Shown one piece after another: positions 1 through 13,044 of a stretch of 64,000 nt of DNA. The DNA comes from Ascaphus truei. Taxonomy: Eukaryota; Chordata; Amphibia; Anura; Ascaphidae. Location: assembly GCA_036426205.1 (NCBI GenBank), contig WSYH01001915.1, positions 1 through 64,000 on the forward strand. The letters run 5' to 3'. A program made the translations under genes and the position numbers. Under the pieces are notes generated by a model. It was not told where the DNA came from. It ran no database searches and saw nothing but the letters and a program-made list of their open reading frames with translations. How positions within the stretch are numbered: position 1 is the stretch's first letter; the number at the start of each line of letters is the position of its first letter.

Positions 1-2760
1 TTTAGTTTTTAGTTTTTTTGTTTTTTTTTTTTTGTTTTAGTGTTTTTGTTTTTTAGATTTTAGTGAGATTTTTTTAGAAGTGGTTGTTTTAGATGAATCG
101 CAATTTAACTCCAAAGGGTGCTGTTTACTTATGAAAGGTGTAGGTTCTTAAACGTCAATTACTCATACTTTGTTGATTTAGTTCGTGCTACAGATATACA
201 TAGTGATTAAGTAGTTAAATTACAACATGATTAAAAACAAATGGAAACATGCTAAAAACTTAATGGTGGCAATGCCTCTGGTGAATACTATTTAAATAAT
301 ATAAAACAAGGAAAGTAAGATGGATAATAAGAAGGAGATAGGTTCTTATGGCTAAAATTCTAAATTGTAATTAAAATCTAAGTTAATGTGACTTTAAAAT
401 AGTTTGATAAAAACCTAACATGTTGGCATTTAAAAGGGGGTTGTCGAAAATAGGGTAACTGAGGAAGCATTGGCGAAAACGGTTTGCGTTTTTGCCATTT
501 ACAGCACACCAGTCTTAAGTGAGGACTTGTCCCCCTGTACTAATTGGCTCGGCACGATCCCGCGTTCTGCAGCATGCGACGACGCACCGGAGCAGGCGAG
601 CTGAAATCTGTGATATGCTGAGGGACAGCCGCTTTGAGGAGGACATAGCACTGTGCACGGGCTTTGGAAAACTCTCAACCCTAGCCACCCGAAGATGAAG
701 CTCAACACAGCAATATCTAGCCAACAGGGAAACAAGCAGGACAACCACCCCAACCCAGGAAGGGATGATCCGTTGTGGAGTCTGGACAGGATCTCCTCTT
801 ATGCCGAATATCGGCCCGTGTAGTGTTCTTCAATCTCTTTTTTCCATTGTTAATAAATTTTATTGACACTATTTTTTCCCTTTATTTTTTGCTAAGGAGG
901 ATACCAGGAGGCTTTTACCTCACCCTCAAACAAAATACAGCTATATAAAGAGAAGAGTACAGAATCTCAGATAGACATTTGATGTACGTGTGTCTCCTTT
1001 CATCAGCAGTATCTTTCAATCTCCATTGATCTCCTAACACCCCTTACTCCCCCCCCCTCCTATAATCAAAACGAAGAGCGTGTGTATATCACTGTGTGCG
1101 ACCATTACTGTGGTCCCTCTCTCTCTCCCTTACTTATATACTTTAAACGCCCGTGGAGCACAAATGCCAGAGCAATGCGCACGGAGGCCCCCCTTTTTTC
1201 TACCGTATCCACCAGCAGGTGGGTGAATAACCTCTGAGAGACTCAGGCTGCGGAAACGCATGTGTGCCAAGGACAGGAGCCATATATGAACAGTAGGTAA
1301 ACTCTTTTTTTGGCGCAAATTTTTCTCTTTTAATCATTTCGCTGTGTGTGAGCTGAACTAGGGGAGAGGTGATCATTTACCGTGGGAGATTACCTTCAGT
1401 TCCTGGAGCCTATGGCCGAGGAGGCGCTGCCACGCTAATGATAGGTAGGGTGTAGAACCCAGAAGCCTAGTCCTGTGTCCCCCACTATCCCCGGTGGATG
1501 ACTCCAGCCCATCCTGTAACAGCAGTTATATGCCACAAACCCGCGTTGTAATGCCCCCAATCTACCTAGAGGGTGGAGGAACCGTTTGCAGGAAGTAATA
1601 GGTCTGTACCATCAGAACAATCATTACTTCTTGGACCGTTAACAATTGCACAACCACAAAAGATTGTGGAGGATTTCTTGCACCCAACTTATTTATGAAA
1701 AGGCAAATTTTCCACATCAGTACAACTCCCTCCCAAATTTTCTTCAAAAAATGATTCACAAATGTCCAGTTTAATAAAAAACTATTCCATGTTGTGTCAG
1801 GGACTGACAACAGCTTCCTAGTCAATCGGGACAGAGTTTCACCTGGTCCCCCCCCATGTGATGGCACGTGTGAGCTCACCCCTAGTTAAACTGCCCATCT
1901 CCTTCACTTAAAACCCCCCACCCTGATCCCCATTTCGAGTTCCCTTGGGCCCCTTTCTCCCCCCTATGTAGTGCTGCTGTATTCACTGTCCAATTTTCTC
2001 CTGCTAGTAGTATACCTATAAGGAAGTCACACAGTCGTAGAAGTAGCAGGCCAGGGACCACCTGTCGGCGAATCGCTCAACAGATGCGACAATCTGCAAG
2101 CACGTAGTGAGAGACCCCGAGCGTCTTTATCAAGCTCCAACTCGTGCACCTCCTAACACCTCCGTCTTCTTCTACCTCCCCAGCTGCGTCGTCTCTCATA
2201 ACGCGCACTCGCGCACTTTGCCAACGCTACTCACTGAAAACTATGATATGCTCAGCCTCACACTTATACCCCCCCCACACACTCAACCCCCTCTCTAGGT
2301 TGCTCCCACGCCGCTCGCATCATATCCCCTTATCTCTCTGAGATCTCATCATGAAGCAGCACATTCCTATGGTCAACTCACCTGAGCTCTCGCACGTCAC
2401 GAATCCTCTCTAACATAACTCCGCAGTCTCACATCAATCACCCGTATGTGTCAATCCCCCATCCTCCACTCAGATACCCTACTCCTATCTCACTCACCCC
2501 TTCCAATAAATGTACTAGGGTGCAGGCTTTCGGATTCGCAGCGGGGGGAAGCTGGCCTGCAGGCTGATGCGAAGAAGTTGGGTTCACCTTCCGGACGACG
2601 AACCAAGTTACAGTGCTGCGGGTGCACAGTAGGGATTAGCAAGAGATGGAGGGTCAGCAAGTGAGAAACTGGGCCGTGGCACACGACAAGCCTTGGCATT
2701 GTCAGATGAGATCGCAGGCCAACTTCAGGCCCCATGGAACCGCATGACCCTGACATTTTG
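1..2760. other. PCDH15 upstream intron, no gene recognised
   Basis: This stretch opens T-rich and has a moderately GC-rich block at about 475-830. No exon with splice sites and a recognisable protein was found. The short open frames do not resemble known proteins. It lies upstream of the first PCDH15 exon seen, so it is intronic by inference. Some of it is probably old repeat that I cannot classify. Confidence 0.5.
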
Positions 2761-2767
2761 TCCAAAC

Positions 2768-2828
2768 CCCACCCCCCCCCCCCCCCCCCCAACCCCCCCC
2801 CCCCCCCACCCCCCCCCCCCACCCCCCC
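2768..2828. repeat. poly-C tract with A/T interruptions
   Basis: About 60 bases are almost pure C on the + strand (G on the other), broken by a few A and T. Such tracts often change length during sequencing. A glycine-rich open frame on the minus strand here is an artefact of the tract. Confidence 0.9.
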
Positions 2829-5117
2829 GTCGGGCCGCATTCTGGTTCCATTGATACTTTTAACCAACTAGCGGTATCACTTATAAGTATACATCGAACA
2901 TTGGCAGCCTTCTTTGTCCGTACCTGGCACCAGCTGCTGTGAACTTACCCAATGCAAAGGAGACAGCAGCATCAGCAATCAAATGAAAAACAACTTCAAT
3001 ATGTTTGCTTTAGAACAGAATTTTATTTTAAATGTAAACATTTTACAAACTAATTGGCCTCAACAAAAACAGAAATGGAGGAGAATAAATATCCAAATGT
3101 ATTAATAGCATAACACCCACCTCAGTATTTAACAAAAATCACCCATTTATTAGCCAACGTTTCACCCCAAATAACGCCTACAACATAGGAAAAATTCCAC
3201 AATAATTGAAAAGTTATTTGTTAAACCCTACTGTACCCATTACTGGCAACAATTCTGCCATAGGCATTGCCTCAAAGAAAATTCATAGTGCCCTAATAAA
3301 GGATTGTGTACTGTCGTTTTTTTACTTGTTATTACCGTCCATGCCAAATTCACATAAAGAACGTAACTTACAACACTTATCTCAATGGGTGAAAACTAAA
3401 CTCCATTAAAATGGAAGCAATTCAGGTACGAAACATTCTTATACAATAACTATGCCCCACACTTTGTTTTTTTTAAACACAACAGAATGCAACTTCAGAT
3501 GCAAACCATTGAAAAGGTGACAAAAGATTTAGCAAAGTAATATATTGTTTTGCCCCCTACAAATAATAATCAGGTAATGCATAAGGAATGGCAATTTGTC
3601 TCTATTATATAAAACTCATTCCAAAAAGGATGCAACAAATCTAAAATGAAAACAGGACAAAAACAATCCATAAGCAAAACATTTGATAAAAACAATAAAT
3701 ATTCCAAAAGTTGAAATTACTAATAAATTAAAACATGCTGTGGATTAATAGGAAGTAGCCCGAAAAATAAGATTACCACATCTGCTTTGCCATCACGATC
3801 CTTTCCAATTTCCTTACAACACTTAAAGCTTGATCGAAGTGGCCATAGGAGTTCTTTGTTTATTCCAGCCTCTAAACTGAGAACCTTAAGGGTATACCAA
3901 TAAAATTATATAGAGCCTACTGTTATTGCCTTTTTTTGGGGAGCGGGAGGGGGCTAATCTTAAAGGTGAGAACCTAACTCAAGGAATGTCAGGAAGACAT
4001 TAAGGGACCACAATCTATTAAAGCTAATTCCTATCCAATTTCTGCGTTAAGACTCTTTATGTATTTCAAGTAGTTAAGTTATTAACCTACCCACGAAAAT
4101 ATTTTTAATATTTAAGGGATCCAAAAAGCCGCATTTGAACCCTCACTTTAAAAATGAGTTCTCTTGTTTTGATGATAACTATGCTAGCCAATATTTCATC
4201 TCTCCTAACACTCAATGTGCGCATTGGCTGTTTTCAAAGGACCTTTATTACTTGCGTTTAGTGATAATTCCAATACCTTATGAAACATCACAAGGAAGAA
4301 TGTGATCACAGCACATAGAGCTTTCATGATGATGTTTGCATGTTCGTTGTCAGTTGCACATGAGATTCATAAAACCGTACTTTTTTGAGACCCACAACCC
4401 CAAACCAATTCGTTGCAGGCCCGGCGGCTGCATAATGGGCAACAACTCTGGGGATTCTATAGGAGGCTTAACAAAAATAGTACACTACACCGCTATCTAT
4501 GAAATATGAAATACTTGGGGGGAAATAGCTGAAGATCATGGAAGATAACCTAGAAATGAATCAATAATGAGTAGAACTCCAGGGTCACTTTCAGCCCCAA
4601 CATTTTCAGTCCAGTACATTGGACGCTTTTTCAAGTACTACACTTTATGTACTTTGGGATGGGACTCCCATTTATTGGGAACCAGCTGATACCTATAGTG
4701 GAAAAGGGAGCCATCCAGCCATCAGTTACAATCCGACAATAAGCAGGTATTAAAGCGAGTTTTACCCCATATCCCCAATAAATAATCCTGTTGGAAAACC
4801 AGCAACTTGTTTGGATTATTGAAATGTATATTTTGTAGAGGAGTACTTGTAAAAGGACATTGTGCAGAGGTACGACAATGGAGACGTTTTAACTGTGAAA
4901 TTAAAAGTAAGGCTTATTGGCCTGTCGCTTAAACACAGCAAACATATGAAAAACAGTGAGCCAAATATAACCTGCTCCACTTTGGGGTATATGTATACTT
5001 ATCCAGCCTTCTTGTAACTGGGTGGCGTACCCAAGACTATTCATTAGCCAAGTCATGACAGTATAGATATATTATACATAACAGATATAGCTAACAGTCC
5101 AAAACAAGAAAGTCTAT
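2829..5117. other. intronic sequence, nothing recognised
   Basis: AT-rich sequence with no recognisable exon, no clear terminal inverted repeats and no tandem array. It holds only short chance open frames. Confidence 0.5.
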
Positions 5118-5450
5118 ATGTTGCTGAGTTGCTGCCTTTTCTAGGATATATCAGCATCCAGGTTTAGAAAGTATGCTTGTCAGATGGGTTGTATCTGCAA
5201 GCTCCAGGACATTCCTGTGTTCCCTCGGTCAGTCTCACTGTGAGACCAGGAACCTAGCTGTATCTGTTAGTTTCCTGGTCTCAGCTCCACGTGCGAAGCT
5301 CAGGATGAAGCATCTTGTCTTCCTGTCTCAGAGGGCAGGCTTTTCTGACAGCTGTAATCAGCCAGGTGGTTGTTTGGTAATTGTCTACAGCAGTAACCAG
5401 CCACACTGATCGGAGAAAGAGGCCCATTTTTGAACAGGGATAAGTCCCTG
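5118..5450. repeat. diverged copy of the 23372-24452 palindrome arm
   Basis: The order of blocks (TTGCTGCCTTTT, CAGCATCCAGGTTTAG, a pair of inverted GGTCTCA/TGTGAGACC blocks, CTGTCTCAGAGGGCAGGC, then AATCAGCCAGGTGG and a CTACAGCAG-like end) matches the arm at 24215-24450. Here the copy is single and more diverged. This shows the palindrome arms belong to a dispersed repeat family. Confidence 0.75.
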
Positions 5451-6480
5451 GTACAGTACTATATAATTGATTAGATTAATATTCGTTCTCAAAGATATTG
5501 ACAATTTGGAACTGAGTATGATTGTTTTCGCCAATTTAAAGCCTGCAGGTGGAAAATTCAGAAAGGAAACCCACTGTAAGTTTTGGGACTTTTATGTATA
5601 CAGAGCGGTTGCAGCGGCCATATTTTAACAAATCAGGCAGGTATACCTAGGAATATCAGTCATGGGCTGCGGGATTTTTCAACGTACCGCCGTAAGACGT
5701 GAGTGAGAAGAAAATGGTCTTTTGGTTATGGTTTTAAACTCCTGAATTTAACACAGTGCGCACAGTACTAAAAACCATTACAATGAATTAATTTCATTGT
5801 AGTATTGATGCACAAAATCCATGAAAATTCAAACAAAGAACCACGATAAACACGTTGTGCCTGGGGCGATATGGCGGGTTCATGCGCGTTCATGCCGCAC
5901 AGTGCCACACAACAACTGGCAACTTGATTTCTTAAAATAATGGCCGATGGTCTGATGTATTGTTCTTCGTTTTATCAATGTAATATGGTCATGTTGTTAT
6001 CTTTCTATTAGATGTTAAGAATTAGGGATTGTCTTTATTACATTTATTTTTTATATTTAGGTTGAGATATGATTTATTAGGTCAACGCTACAGTGTGATT
6101 GCAAATTTCATTTTCTCTATATTTGTGTTTTTGTTAATTAATAGGCGCATATAGTGGTTGTGAAAAGGGTATTGCCAATTGTGATGGATCATACGTTGAA
6201 TGCAACCCAGGAGGAAAGGTATGTTGGTCCAATTTACTAACAAAGTGCTAAGGATGTTTGTGGTCATTGGATCTGTTTAGTAAATATGGTCCTTAATATG
6301 GCCCAACATTTCTAATGTGTGTCTAAATAGGAGAGAAGGTTAAGGACGGACTAGAACTAGTTAACAGAAAAAGACTGAAGTTGAAAAGAAAATGAACCAA
6401 AATAACAATTGCTCTAAAATAGTTTTTCATGCTACACATACCCATACATGGAACTCTGATAAACAGTTTGACATTCACAC
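5451..6480. other. intronic sequence, nothing recognised
   Basis: AT-rich. A stretch at 6145-6218 is framed by an AG and a GTATGT and looks exon-like, but it matches no protein I know and is listed as rejected. Confidence 0.45.
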
Positions 6481-6536
6481 CTGCGGGGGTGGGCGGGAGG
6501 GGCGGGGACACCGGGGGGGGCCCCGAGGGGGGGCGG
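6481..6536 (+). other. G-rich tract with G-quadruplex potential
   Basis: The + strand carries more than four runs of three to eight G within about 55 bases (GGGGGTGGGCGGGAGGGG and on). This fits an intramolecular G-quadruplex. It stands alone in AT-rich surroundings. Confidence 0.7.
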
Positions 6537-8640
6537 ACATCCTGGTCTCTAAAGATCTATCTCATAGACCGAGTTATCGACACGTTTTATATTGCTATGT
6601 ACTTATTAGAACCGCCAAATGCAGATATTTGTTTCACTTAATTCTGCCAGTACTGTCAATGGTTTCCCTACTACGTATGTCTTCAAGTGCTTGCCTTCCT
6701 TTTTGTTATACAGTCAATAGGGCTATGACAATGGCTTCAATTTTAGATTGAGAAGAAATTAGCAAAGGCTATCCATAGTGAGCATAGTGGCTTCATATTT
6801 AGATTGAAGAAAATTCAGCAAAATGCTATCCAATAGGTTGTTAAACCAGACATCCACTTTCCTGAGGATGTGGGTATGAGAACGTGTATTTTCCGTTCTC
6901 ATGTCAAATGCATATGTGGAGTTAGATTCTCAATAGTCTTTCAAAATATAATCGTCTTTCCTTTGACTTCCTATACTGTTAAATCAAATAGCTTTTGCTA
7001 GTTCTGCTCCACACCACTGCTGAGTTGTTTCTAAAATGGTCAAGTCTAATGCTCTATGTGTGTAAAGGTTTGGGATTCTTACATGTAGTTGCAAATTAAT
7101 TCTCAATGAATTGAAAAGTAGGATAGTCTGCTGTATTAATTTGAAAAATATTCTCAAGCTATTGTTTTTGTTTTTATTTTTTATCTACTATAGAGCGAAC
7201 ATCAGTGAAGTATTTTACAGTGTAAGCAACCTGTCAATACTGTACAATATTTGGCCATACTACATAAAGGTAAACATAAATGTGAAACGGAACTTCGTAG
7301 CAGTTACAATTGAAAGTGTCTTTGGTGGCGAGACACAGAGCATGAAACAGCGGATAATCAGAGTGTATAACATTTTCCAATTTTATATCCACTACTAAAA
7401 GTAGTATAGACAGATAGTGTGACACGGACATATCTGACAGTTGAGATTTAAACTTGATTAAGGTTTGTGTTCTCAAACATCTAAAGGCAGAATTACTGGT
7501 AGCTATAATGCAAAAACAAACAAAAACAAATATTTTGGAATGTATTTCTGGCATTTTTCCTTAATTTTACATTTTCTGTCGGTCACCTAATCGAGAGGTA
7601 AAGTAAAGCCCAGTTCCAAAGAAGATAGAAACAGCGATGGTAGCTAAGCCATAGTAAAGATAAACAGTGACAGAATTATAAAACATATAAGGACTTGCTC
7701 TGATACAGAAAGTTGCAAATAAAAAACATGCTTTTTTATGACAAAGGGAAACACGATGGCCGTTTGTGAGAGGTGACAGATGTGGGTGTGTTGTAATAAT
7801 AATAGCATGTTTGTTAGCACTGCTAGTTTTACGTAGCGCTTTACACGATACATTTGTGTCAGGCGCAGGTCCCTGCACCGTGCGCTTACATCTATTTTTG
7901 GGTCCTGGAGGCACAGGAGCTGACAACAGGGAATTTGAACCAGGTTTCCTGCTTCAAACTCGCCCCCAGTCCGCAGTGTCTTTACTCACTGAGCCCAATC
8001 GTGGTGTCAGCCAGAGAGGTAACATTAACTATTGGTCTATTATAGCTGTATAAGAAGAGGGTTTAGAACCTTTTACATACACGATGCTCATTCTCGAATG
8101 TTACTAGTCTCACCAAATGTATAATCGGAGTGTGAAATAGGTATATATATACAGGGAGTTATATGACTGCGAACATTTGGTAAAAAAGAGTTTATACATT
8201 TTGCGTGCTATTTTGAGAACGAACTCTGAGAGATTCAGATATTATATCCTATTGTAAATAGAAACACTCTTGTATTGGGGATCAGTTTTTTGCTGATTCA
8301 TCCTAATCATTATGGTATATAACGCAATTGTTTGCTGGCCTGGCCAGCAATGAAGGGGGTTCTACAGTATGTATTAAAGTTAATTTTGGTTGAAAACTGG
8401 GTATTTAAGCACTTCTGTATGAATTAAATACTAGTACTAGTTATTTTGCCCCATCTGCCTAGTTTGACATAGGGGGTGTCAGTAAGAGTTACATGGGGGC
8501 ACATACAAAAATTAGATCTATCACTTTCTGGTTATGTGCTCCATTTCCCTTTCGTTTGCCCAACAAAATCCACAGTATCTGAAGGGGCATGAAACTACCA
8601 GTCTGCATAAGAAGAGTAAGAACTGTTCTACAGGCAGTAT
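6537..8640. other. intronic sequence, nothing recognised
   Basis: AT-rich DNA. No repeat boundary, exon or array was seen. The open frames at 7111-8053 are short, overlap on both strands and resemble nothing. Confidence 0.5.
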
Positions 8641-8654
8641 AATGAAACTCATGC

Positions 8655-9010
8655 TCTATTACTGCTGCGGCCAGCTTTATTGCTGCATTTGCCCGTCCTT
8701 GTCCCGCAGCGTGTTTTCGGGCTGGCGCCCAAACTTGGCCAGCGACCCCCAGCCGCGCATCTTCCCCTCCCCTTCCCTCCCCTCGCGGACCCCATGGCCT
8801 GCGCTCCACAACGGCACAATGCGCACAACGCTCGCTCGCACGTATGTAGCGTTCCCCACTTACCTCGTCTACCCCTTGGGGATGCCTGGCGTCTCGGGAT
8901 GCTGGCGCACGTGAACGGCGCCGGCTGATGCGGGCACGCGGCGGAAAAAAAAAAAAACAGCCGCGTTGCCCGCACATTGCGGTGGCCGCGCATAAGAATA
9001 TAAAGCGGCC
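8655..9010. repeat. GC-rich, CpG-rich interspersed repeat
   Basis: A sharp rise in G+C with many CpG. It begins with TACTGCTGCGGCCAGCTTTA and GCATTTGCCCGTCCTTG, which recur almost unchanged at 19651-19705. The shared head, together with unlike GC-rich bodies, suggests a mobile element family and not a CpG-island promoter. Open frames through it on both strands reflect the lack of A/T stop codons. Confidence 0.6.
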
Positions 9011-9710
9011 GCCAGTGAAAACAGAGCAGTGCCCAAAAAGGGTTACATCTCTGTACTTGAAATTGCACTGTCACTAGATGCTAATGCTAGTAATCAACTG
9101 ATTCAGATGACGTACAGTATAAACTACACATTATTTTCCATTGTGTAAGGTAATGGTTGGTGAATTAAGCCTTACATTCAGTAAACTACGTTCGTAATTA
9201 TTTCAAATAATGTTATGTAAGTGCCAGATAACCTAAGCTACAGTGATACTACGCATAAATAATTTTTGTTTGGCATGTTAAAAATAAATAGACACCATAG
9301 GCATTGAGAAGTTAATGACGTTAAAATGTATTCACATGTGCATTACCCATGATGAAAACGTCCATGTGTGTTGTTTATGAAACATGGCTGGACAGCCTCT
9401 GTGTCCCATCAACCATTGCAGGATAAAATCTACAACAATAAATTTAGGGCCGGTGATAATGAAATCCTCATATGTCAGTGAGATTATAATGAACTATGAT
9501 AGGAAACTACACCAGCGGGAAAAAATAGATTTGATGTAGTAATAGAGCATTCTGAGCGACATAATGCCGTTGGTCCTGCCTAAAGGACATCGAGATGCTG
9601 AAGAAACAGCGGGTGGTGTAATAATAATGAACTTAAATGTCATTGAGATACTGAATTAAAAAGAATGGCTACTCTTTCAATGGTTTAGTTATTACCACGT
9701 TACAATTAAC
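9011..9710. other. intronic sequence, nothing recognised
   Basis: AT-rich, no recognisable feature. Confidence 0.5.
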
Positions 9711-9885
9711 GTACACATGCAGCAGCGTGTATCCGATCCTTTACAGAATTGTTTTTCGAGATTTCCCTGAAATTCTCTCAAAATTTGCCGCCGGCAGACT
9801 AGTGGCCCAACGGATTACACAGCAGGGGTCCTGCTGTGTTATCTACCGAGGTCTGCGGTCTGTAAAGATGCGCCGTAAGAGAGAC
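9711..9885. repeat. diverged member of the GCAGCA...GTATCCGA MITE family
   Basis: It contains ATGCAGCAGCGTGTATCCGA, then GCAGACTAGTGGCCCAACGG ATTACACAGCAGGGGTCC in the same order as the better copies at 33601-33888 and 54893-55178. It is decayed, and the right terminus is not clear. Confidence 0.6.
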
Positions 9886-10301
9886 GATGAATCGTCACTC
9901 TAACTGCCACCTCTAACGGGTGTTTATTTAAATTCTAACATACTGTATTGTAGGGAAAAAAAGAACAAACAGGCAACAACTCAGTGTAACAAATCATTAT
10001 ATTGATAAAGGGTGAAGGTGGTAATAATGTACATACAACAAAATGAGTTATAGGCATACAGAATTTCGACGTTATAACGAAGTCAACGTTTGGGCAAGGT
10101 TCCTCGTCCAATCGATAGCCAGGATCCTTCCCCCCGATAATAAATGGAACTTGGCAACCACAGATTTTCTCCCAGCTGTCTACCACCAATGTATTCCAGA
10201 GTATGTCTGGCTGTATCGAATGTACCAACGTGGTAGCTGATGGAACTCGAACAACCTCTAATTTCTCTCAAACTGCCCGATACGCTGTTATACCGGATTA
10301 C
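9886..10301. other. intronic sequence, nothing recognised
   Basis: No feature recognised. It abuts the palindrome that starts at 10302. Confidence 0.4.
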
Positions 10302-11170
10302 AAGGGAGCACAGGTATATATAGGAAAGAACAAACACAAGCATTAGTGCAAATATTGCGTTCAAGTGGTAGGTGATATAGATCAATATGACTCAATGAGA
10401 TTTGTACTTACCAAGTTTCTCAAAAGGACAAGTGGATGTAAGGTTTCTTTGTTAATTTTGGTTGGTTGCATCCAAATACACACAGATGTATGTAGTGGGA
10501 CCTAGCAGGTGAGACAAAAAACTGGACATAGCGCAGACTGTTCAGACTTATCTATTAAAACCAATGTAAAATAGAACTCAATTTTACAAATGCAATCAAG
10601 CAAATTGGGATATATTATCCCGTCAATGTGTGTCTGTCGCAACTTGAATTGTATGCGACGCCCGCCTTTGAAGCAGCTGAGATTGGATTCCTCTGAGTGG
10701 CTGGAAGGAACGCCGTCGTCAGCTGACGACTCTATGTGCGTCCTCCAATCGCTCCCACTGGGACCCCTTGCGTCTCGCGTCTCTCGTCTCTACTAGTCCA
10801 TGGGAGAAACGGAAAGCGGGAAGTGGGGCAGGCTGAATCCTCCAGTGTATCCCTCTGTGACTGTAGTAGACTGACACTATGCCTTTACAACGAGGGTTTA
10901 TCAGGACTCTGAAACGCATAGAGTGTCTGAACAGTCTGCGCCTTATATCCAGTGTTTTTGTCTCATCCTGCTAAGGTCCCACTACATACATCTATGTTGA
11001 TTGGATGACAACCACGAATTAACAAAGAAACCTTTACATACACGTGTCCTTTGAGAAAATTTGTAGTACAAATCTCATTGGGTCAATTGATCTAAATCAC
11101 TACCACGTGAACAGAACATATTTGACACTATATGCTTGTGTTTGTTCTTCCTATATATACCTGCGCTCCC
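10302..11170. repeat. ~870 bp palindrome with ~370 bp spacer
   Basis: The left arm (10302 to about 10549) is the reverse complement of the right arm (about 10924 to 11170). Paired landmarks are GGAAAGAACAAACACAAGCA with TGCTTGTGTTTGTTCTTCC, and GCGCAGACTGTTCAGAC with GTCTGAACAGTCTGCGC. Arms differ by scattered substitutions and one-base gaps. The spacer holds the perfect palindrome GTCGTCAGCTGACGAC near 10716. No coding capacity was recognised. The layout fits a foldback or hairpin transposable element. Confidence 0.85.
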
Positions 11171-11569
11171 CAGTATCCAGTTACCTGACATCTTTGGATT
11201 GAAGAAAACAATCTACACGAAGGGGTTGAAGTGCATTTATTTATAACCTTGTTATATCAATGATAATTTATTATACTCATATATTTTATATAATTTCACG
11301 CCCACACTTATAAGTCACAGCTCAATTAGATTTAAGCACCACTCTTTAACTATCTGTTGCACTATACCAGATACAAGTTCGTGAAATTCTCACATGGTCT
11401 CCCGATAGACGTCACTCGAACGCGTCATACGAAGGGAACATCAGATAAAATTTGGGGAAATAGTAGACAGGCATAGAGCGCTGACTGGAGCTAATAGAGC
11501 TCAATAATTGTCCATTAATAGGGTTGTACCAAAGAACAGACACATCCCTTTTTCATGTCAAAACTTCTT
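11171..11569. other. intronic sequence, nothing recognised
   Basis: AT-rich, no recognisable feature. Confidence 0.4.
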
Positions 11570-12650
11570 AGGGATCCCGCTAGCCACTAAGGCAATGAAG
11601 GAGTTAAGGCACAATAGCAGGTTTATTGAGGACAGAGGGGTGAGTGAAAAGGGGTACTTGGACATTCACTCATCCCCTGCCACCAATAAACATTTAAATA
11701 TGTACTACAACGAATACACAACCACCCCCTGTTGCCATCACATAAAAACATTTTATTTTTCTGCCAGGGGGGGTAGGGATGGTCCCCCACGGTTTTGTCC
11801 CGGGGCCCCCATGTTGTCCCTGGGTGTACGGGGCACCATGGGGGTCCTCGGGTGGTCCCAGCGTGTTGGGGGTCCTACGGGTGGTTCACTTTGGTATCCG
11901 TGGCCCCGTGGTTCACCGGGTTCTGGTTGGGTACTTAGGTGGGTCCCGTGTGTCAGGAAATCAGGTGGCCCGCAGGTGTCCAGGGGGCCCCTCATGAGAG
12001 TCTTGGGTGGTCCCGCAGCTGTCCGATGGGCTCCATGGTTTTGGGTTCTCAGGTGTCCATGTGGAGCCCGTGGTCTTCGGGTGGTTCCCGGGTGTCTGGG
12101 GCCTCCAGGTGGTCCCCGTGGGTGTCTGGGGGCCTGGTGTGTTCCTGCGGGTGTTATGGGGGCCATTGGGTGGTTCTGTGGTGTTCAAGGGCCCCACGGG
12201 GTCCTTGGGTGGTCCCCGCAGGTGTCCTTGGGCCTCCAGGTGGTCCTCGTGGGTGTCTGGGGCCCCCCGAACACCTGTGGGGACCACCCGAGTACACCAT
12301 GGGCCCCAGGACAACACGGGAACCACGCGGACCACCCAGACACCCATAGGTGACCAGCCAAGATAATTGTTGTGCCTCCGCGACACCTGTGGCCCACCTG
12401 AGGCCCCTGCACACCCGTGGGGACAACTTGAGGATCCTGCCAGCCTCTGGGATCAATCCTGTGCAGAAAAAAAAAGGGTTTGTGGATTCACAGGTGTGGG
12501 TTGTGTATTGGTGGGTAGTACGTATTGTAATGTTTTTGGGGGCAGAGGGGGGTGAGTGAAGGGCCAAGTACCCACTTCACTTACCCCTCTTCCCATTAAA
12601 CCTGCTATTGTGCCTTAACCCCTCATTGTCTTAGCGGCTAGTCGCCAAGG
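11570..12650. repeat. ~1.1 kb inverted-repeat element enclosing a minisatellite
   Basis: The flanks are inverted copies. The left reads CTAGCCACTAAGGCAATGAA, then a tract with GGCACAATAGCAGGTTTA. The right carries TAAACCTGCTATTGTGCC, then CTTAGCGGCTAG and GCCAAGGTAATGAAG. Between them lies a G/C-rich minisatellite (11771-12430). Related flanks recur at 36700-36850, so this is a family. Confidence 0.8.
11771..12430. repeat. GGTGGTCCC / GTGTCTGGGG minisatellite with strand switch
   Basis: Loosely repeated units of about 30 bases built on GGGTGGTCCC, GTGGGTGTCTGGGG and CCTCCA. Up to about 12275 the G-rich form is on the + strand. After that the same blocks appear reverse-complemented (GGACCACCC, CAGACACCCA, GACACCTGTGG). 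Long open frames cross it in several frames because the unit lacks stop codons; they are not genes. Confidence 0.85.
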
Positions 12651-12694
12651 TAATGAAGCTGCTTACATTTATTTTTATTCATAATGTGCATGAG

Positions 12695-12947
12695 CAGGGG
12701 GTCTCCTGAGGTGAACAAAGTTGATTTCAGCCTCAGGGACCCCTACTTCCCGAGTTACCGGCCCCGGTATGGGTGCCGGTATCTCCTCCATGTTAAAATC
12801 CACGTGGGATGTAAACAAAGCAGAGGGATACCGGCACCTATACTGGATCCTGTTATTCTCGGAAAGTTGGGGGTCCCCGAGGTGGCTGAAATCAACTTTG
12901 TTCAACTCAGGAGACCCCCTGCTCACGAACACTATGAATAAAAATAA
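12695..12947. repeat. ~250 bp palindrome, family copy 1
   Basis: The arms pair AACAAAGTTGATTTCAGCC on the left with GGCTGAAATCAACTTTGTT on the right. The middle contains GGTGCCGGTATC and its reverse complement GATACCGGCACC. The same layout recurs at 13045-13284 and 36888-37113. Confidence 0.85.
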
Positions 12948-13044
12948 AAATGTAAGCAGCTTCATTACCTTAGCAATGTAATGAATCCGCTAATGTAATG
13001 ATTTTTTATGTGGGGAGGGTGGGGGTGTTATTGATACTAGTGTG

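Noticed and set aside
2490..2867. Glycine-rich minus-strand frame
   Set aside because: Produced by the poly-C tract at 2768-2828.
6145..6218. Exon-like segment between AG and GTATGT with clustered Cys in one frame
   Set aside because: It is 74 bases, does not match any part of PCDH15 that I know, and the splice signals are weak. Probably chance.
8489..8977. Arg/Ala-rich open frames on both strands in a GC-rich block
   Set aside because: Stop codons are rare at this G+C. The block is a dispersed repeat shared in part with 19651, and no protein family was recognised.
8655..9010. CpG island promoter
   Set aside because: The CpG-rich block is shared with 19651-20003 and lies inside an intron with no exon beside it, so a repeat is the better explanation.
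11508..12353. A 281-codon open frame, longest in the window
   Set aside because: It runs through the G/C-rich minisatellite, which lacks stops in most frames on both strands. Composition, repeats and overlapping frames explain it.
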